Source of the DNA: Bordetella parapertussis | GTDB taxonomy: Bacteria > Pseudomonadota > Gammaproteobacteria > Burkholderiales > Burkholderiaceae_B | Length of the DNA: 64,000 bases | Assembly (NCBI GenBank): GCA_945865935.1 | Contig: CAMBFI010000006.1 | Location: 91,534-155,533 of the forward strand | Reading direction: 5' to 3' | Shown here: positions 61,583-64,000 of the stretch, one piece after another | How the letters are laid out: each line of letters starts with the position of its first letter | How positions within the stretch are numbered: the first letter of the stretch is position 1 | The notes under the pieces: generated by a model | Databases searched by the model: none | Told to the model about the DNA's origin: nothing | What the model saw: the letters and a program-made list of their open reading frames with translations, nothing else | Program-made: the position numbers and the translations under genes

Positions 61583-62595
61583 CACCACTGATTCTCTTAA
61601 CGGGCTTTTTGGGCAGTGGCAAGACAACGTTATTAGCAAGTTTGTTGCGTCGTCCAGCCTTCGCGCACACTGCCGTTATCATGAATGAGTTTGGGGCCGT
61701 TGGTCTTGATCACGAGTTGTTAGAGACCGGTGATGAAACCATGGTCGTGCTGACAAATGGTTGCTTGTGCTGTCGAGTGCAAACGGATCTGGCTAAGACG
61801 CTCGCCCAACTCAGTCAGCGCAGAGCGCAAGGTCAAGTGTCGTTTAATCGTGTGATCATCGAGACTTCAGGTCTAGCGGATCCTATCCCAATTATTCAGG
61901 CATTAACGAGCGATCTATCGATTGGTAGCGAATTCACCATTGATCGTGTAGTCACTGTGGTAGATGAGTTGTGTGGCGCCCAAGCGGCCGAGCAATATGC
62001 CGAGGCGCGTCGTCAAATAGCGATGGCTGATGTGATTGTATTAAGCAAGCAAGATTTGGCGAATGCAGAAGACCGCATACGCACTGCGTCTGCCATTGAT
62101 CAATTAAACCAAACTGCGAGCCGCGTAAGTGGCCCGGACCTTGAACAGGCGTTGACGCAAGTCGCACCCGAGATTTTTGCGCAGGCGGTTGGCCGTTATC
62201 GAAGACTCGGTCTTAAGACACGCGAACATGTTGGTCACGCCCACGGGGCGGGACTCAGTGCCGATCAAATTTATACCTCGATTGAGCTTATGCAAAAACG
62301 GCCGCTCGCGGCGAATGTGATCCCGTTATTTCTTGAGGCGTTGGCCACGCATGAAGGTAAGCGTCTGTTGAGGCTTAAAGGTCTTGTCCATATTGCAGAG
62401 ATGCCCGAGCGGCCGATGGTGATTCATGGCGTGCAGCACGTGTTTTATCAGCCAACGTGGTTGGAGCGCTGGCCGACCAGCGAACAAAGTACGCGTATTG
62501 TGCTCATTGGACATAACTTGTCGCAAGCTTGGGCACGGCGTTTACTCGAGGCGATCGAGGCCGAGGTCGCTGAATTCAGCGCGCGACCCTACTGA
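61579..62595 (+). CDS. CobW/COG0523-family GTPase (metallochaperone)
   Basis: The 338-residue G3E GTPase has Walker A GFLGSGKTT (9-17), NEFGAVG (36-42), the metal-binding GCLCC (61-65), ETSGLADP (95-102) and SKQD (156-159). A short histidine cluster lies at 217-222 (HVGHAH). The ATG at 61579 overlaps the upstream stop; a longer frame to 61477 is excluded by this. COG0523 proteins deliver zinc or other metals to partner enzymes. Its partner is probably the amidohydrolase two genes upstream. Confidence 0.88.
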   Translation: MTPLILLTGFLGSGKTTLLASLLRRPAFAHTAVIMNEFGAVGLDHELLETGDETMVVLTNGCLCCRVQTDLAKTLAQLSQRRAQGQVSFNRVIIETSGLADPIPIIQALTSDLSIGSEFTIDRVVTVVDELCGAQAAEQYAEARRQIAMADVIVLSKQDLANAEDRIRTASAIDQLNQTASRVSGPDLEQALTQVAPEIFAQAVGRYRRLGLKTREHVGHAHGAGLSADQIYTSIELMQKRPLAANVIPLFLEALATHEGKRLLRLKGLVHIAEMPERPMVIHGVQHVFYQPTWLERWPTSEQSTRIVLIGHNLSQAWARRLLEAIEAEVAEFSARPY

Positions 62596-62694
62596 AGTTG
62601 CAATCTCGCAGTTATTCAAAAATATTTTTTGTTCGAATGCGACAAGCGTTAGACTAAGTCTATTGTTTGAACACACACACGGAGCCTATTTCTT

Positions 62695-63705
62695 ATGAAT
62701 GCAACCAACGCTAAACCTCGCGTCGCCTTGATCGGTACGGGCGGAACGATTTCTTCGATCGCAACCGACAGCCTGGACGTACTGAATTATCCAGATGCCA
62801 GCCGTAAGGCCCAACCCGCTGAAATCATTGCCCGCACGCCGGAGCTGGCTCGTTTTGCTGATGTGGTGCCGATTAATTTTCGCGACGTAGGAAGCACTGC
62901 GATTGGCCCCGCAGATTGGCTAGAACTTGTTCAATTAATCCATCAAAGTGAAGCTCAACATGGTGGCTTTGACGGCTACGTGATTTTGCATGGCACTGCG
63001 ACGCTCGAAGAAACTGCATATTTCTTGAACCTGACCTTAAAAATAAAGTCGACGGTGGTCCTCGTCGGTGCACAGCGTCCAGCAAGTGCGATCAGCACCG
63101 ATGGTCCCATGAATTTAATCGCAGCCGTGCGTACGGCCATCGACCCGCTGACGCGTGGCTTGGGTGTGCTGGTGGTATTAAACGATGAAATCCAGGCGGC
63201 GCGTGAGGTGACCAAGGTCTCAACCTATCGGTTGAATACATTTAGAACACCTGATTTTGGTGTGCTGGGTCAGGTGGATGGCGATCGTGTAGAGATTTAT
63301 CGACACCCGGTTCGCAAGCATACGGTTGATACCGTGTTTGATGTGCAGGCGCTGAAGAGTTTGCCGCGCGTCGATATCGTGTACGCCTATGGAGGGGCCG
63401 ACGACGTTGCCATTGAAGCGTTTGTGGCTGCAGGTGCGCAAGGGCTGGTCTCTGCGGGCCTGCCACCTGGAATCGCGCCGCCCTTGCAAAATGCTGCCTT
63501 TGAGCGCATGTGCAAAAAAGGCGTAGTGGTGGTTCAGGCAAACCGCGGCGGCGCAGGTCGCGTTGCTCGGCGGAACTATCTGCGCGATAAAAAAATTGTT
63601 GCGTCAGACAATCTAAATGCGCAGAAGTGTCGAATTTTATTGATGCTGGCGTTAACGGTGACGCAAGATCCCGAGGTGGTGCAGTCTTATTTTGATACGT
63701 ACTAA
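62695..63705 (+). CDS. L-asparaginase family protein with altered HGTDT motif
   Basis: The 336-residue type I/II asparaginase-like protein has ALIGTGGTISS, with nucleophile Thr18, and HGTATLEETAYFL (99-111). In classical enzymes the second motif reads HGTDT with Thr and Asp; here Thr101 is kept but Asp is replaced by Ala102. The conserved lysine segment REVTKVSTYRLN is present. Loss of the aspartate that holds the substrate's alpha-amino/carboxyl group suggests a different amide substrate. There is no signal peptide, so it is cytoplasmic. GGAG lies 11-14 bp before the ATG. An IS21-type end begins about 9 bp after its stop. Confidence 0.85.
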   Translation: MNATNAKPRVALIGTGGTISSIATDSLDVLNYPDASRKAQPAEIIARTPELARFADVVPINFRDVGSTAIGPADWLELVQLIHQSEAQHGGFDGYVILHGTATLEETAYFLNLTLKIKSTVVLVGAQRPASAISTDGPMNLIAAVRTAIDPLTRGLGVLVVLNDEIQAAREVTKVSTYRLNTFRTPDFGVLGQVDGDRVEIYRHPVRKHTVDTVFDVQALKSLPRVDIVYAYGGADDVAIEAFVAAGAQGLVSAGLPPGIAPPLQNAAFERMCKKGVVVVQANRGGAGRVARRNYLRDKKIVASDNLNAQKCRILLMLALTVTQDPEVVQSYFDTY

Positions 63706-63713
63706 AAAGGCAG

Positions 63714-64000
63714 TGTGTTAATTTGCGCTGAATCCTGACCCAGGATTTGCATCTAATTTTGACCCACCCAATTTTTCAAATTCTAGGTCAATTTGTCACT
63801 GTTACGGGTTTTTTTCTCTCCTTTTTAGCTTGAGTTGAACTGTTCTTAAATCGATAGCTTTCATTTCCTGTCTCCACGATGTGGCAGTGATGGGTTAGCC
63901 GATCAAGCAGCGCAGTTGTCATCTTGGCATCGCCGAACACAGACGCCCATTCGGTAAAACTTAAATTAGTCGTAATGATGACACTGGTTCTTTCGTAGAG
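63714..64000 (-). mobile_element. IS21-family insertion sequence, one end (runs off the window)
   Basis: The element's end lies just after the asparaginase gene, starting at about 63714-63716 with TG(TG)TTAATTTGCGC. Within 60 bp the hexamer TGACCC occurs twice (63736-63741 and 63760-63765), like the repeated terminal sites of IS21 elements. The 3' part of istB follows on the minus strand. The other end, istA and the target duplication lie outside the window. Confidence 0.8.
63788..64000 (-). CDS. istB: IS21-family helper ATPase IstB (C-terminal part)
   Basis: The last 70 residues of IstB are encoded leftward from the window edge. [20 protein letters not shown], then [20 protein letters not shown] and [12 protein letters not shown] give the sensor and arginine-finger region of this AAA+ transposition helper. 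The TGA stop is at 63788-63790. The tail after RFKN is Lys- and Arg-rich. The 5' part and istA are beyond the window. Confidence 0.9.
   Translation of the reverse strand, partial: LYERTSVIITTNLSFTEWASVFGDAKMTTALLDRLTHHCHIVETGNESYRFKNSSTQAKKERKKPVTVTN

Noticed and set aside
1..64000. CRISPR arrays, rRNA or tRNA genes
   Set aside because: No regularly spaced repeats and no recognisable tRNA or rRNA sequence were seen on either strand.

Overview
The window reads as a chromosomal, densely coded catabolic region of a betaproteobacterium, most likely a Burkholderiales/Alcaligenaceae relative. The main clue is seven complete periplasmic receptors of the Bug/TctC family (plus one decayed copy), a family strongly expanded in Bordetella and its relatives. 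None has TctA/TctB membrane partners here. This taxonomic call is inference; there is no rRNA or tRNA in the window. Gaps between genes are short (largest about 270 bp), with many 4-bp start/stop overlaps.

Layout. 1-1004: the tail of an unknown gene and a TfdA/TauD-type dioxygenase. 988-6847 (minus): a six-gene run of aconitase-type large and small subunits, a methyltransferase, an MmgE/PrpD protein, a Bug receptor and an aspartate dehydrogenase. 6941-14154 (plus): galactarate dehydratase-like protein, MobA-like nucleotidyltransferase, serine-glyoxylate aminotransferase, a large FAD/4Fe-4S D-2-hydroxyacid dehydrogenase and a nitroreductase. 14165-26554: N-acyl-D-amino-acid deacylase with a CoA transferase, an AhpD-like protein, two Bug receptors meeting tail to tail, a nitroreductase, a maleate-isomerase-like protein coupled to a MetE-core protein, an HpcH/HpaI aldolase, and a CoA transferase/enoyl-CoA hydratase/old yellow enzyme run. 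26703-33199: a five-gene dipeptide-type ABC importer followed by an aspartoacylase-type amidohydrolase. 33210-37176: three Bug receptors and TrhO. 37189-39390: a sulfur cassette (two-domain sulfurtransferase, YeeE/YedE transporter, small membrane protein). 39583-43612: a hydroxyisobutyrate dehydrogenase family protein, a MATE pump, a Bug receptor and an AMDase-like protein.

43609-55009 is the most distinctive part: two divergent gene sets around a 266-bp control region. Leftward are an AMDase/maleate-isomerase-like protein, a GntR/FCD regulator, a hydantoin-racemase-like protein and a PuuE-type deacetylase/allantoinase. Rightward are a dihydropyrimidinase/hydantoinase, a second hydantoin-racemase-like protein and two complete TRAP transporters in tandem. 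The control region carries three TGT-N2-ACA palindromes that look like FCD-regulator operators. I read it as a cyclic ureide/imide uptake and ring-opening regulon. It has no recognisable carbamoylase, and the racemase-fold proteins lack one or both of the usual catalytic cysteines.

54996-64000: an epoxide hydrolase, an aminotransferase, an SDR, a fatty-acid desaturase, a Bug receptor remnant, a second cyclic-amidohydrolase gene coupled to an unknown 124-residue protein and a CobW-type metallochaperone GTPase, an asparaginase with an altered active-site motif, and the edge of an IS21-family insertion sequence running off the end.

The common theme is scavenging of small carboxylates, amides, cyclic ureides and N-acyl amino acids: many periplasmic receptors, amidohydrolases of several folds, racemase/isomerase-fold enzymes, and entry into C4-dicarboxylate, glyoxylate and acyl-CoA metabolism.
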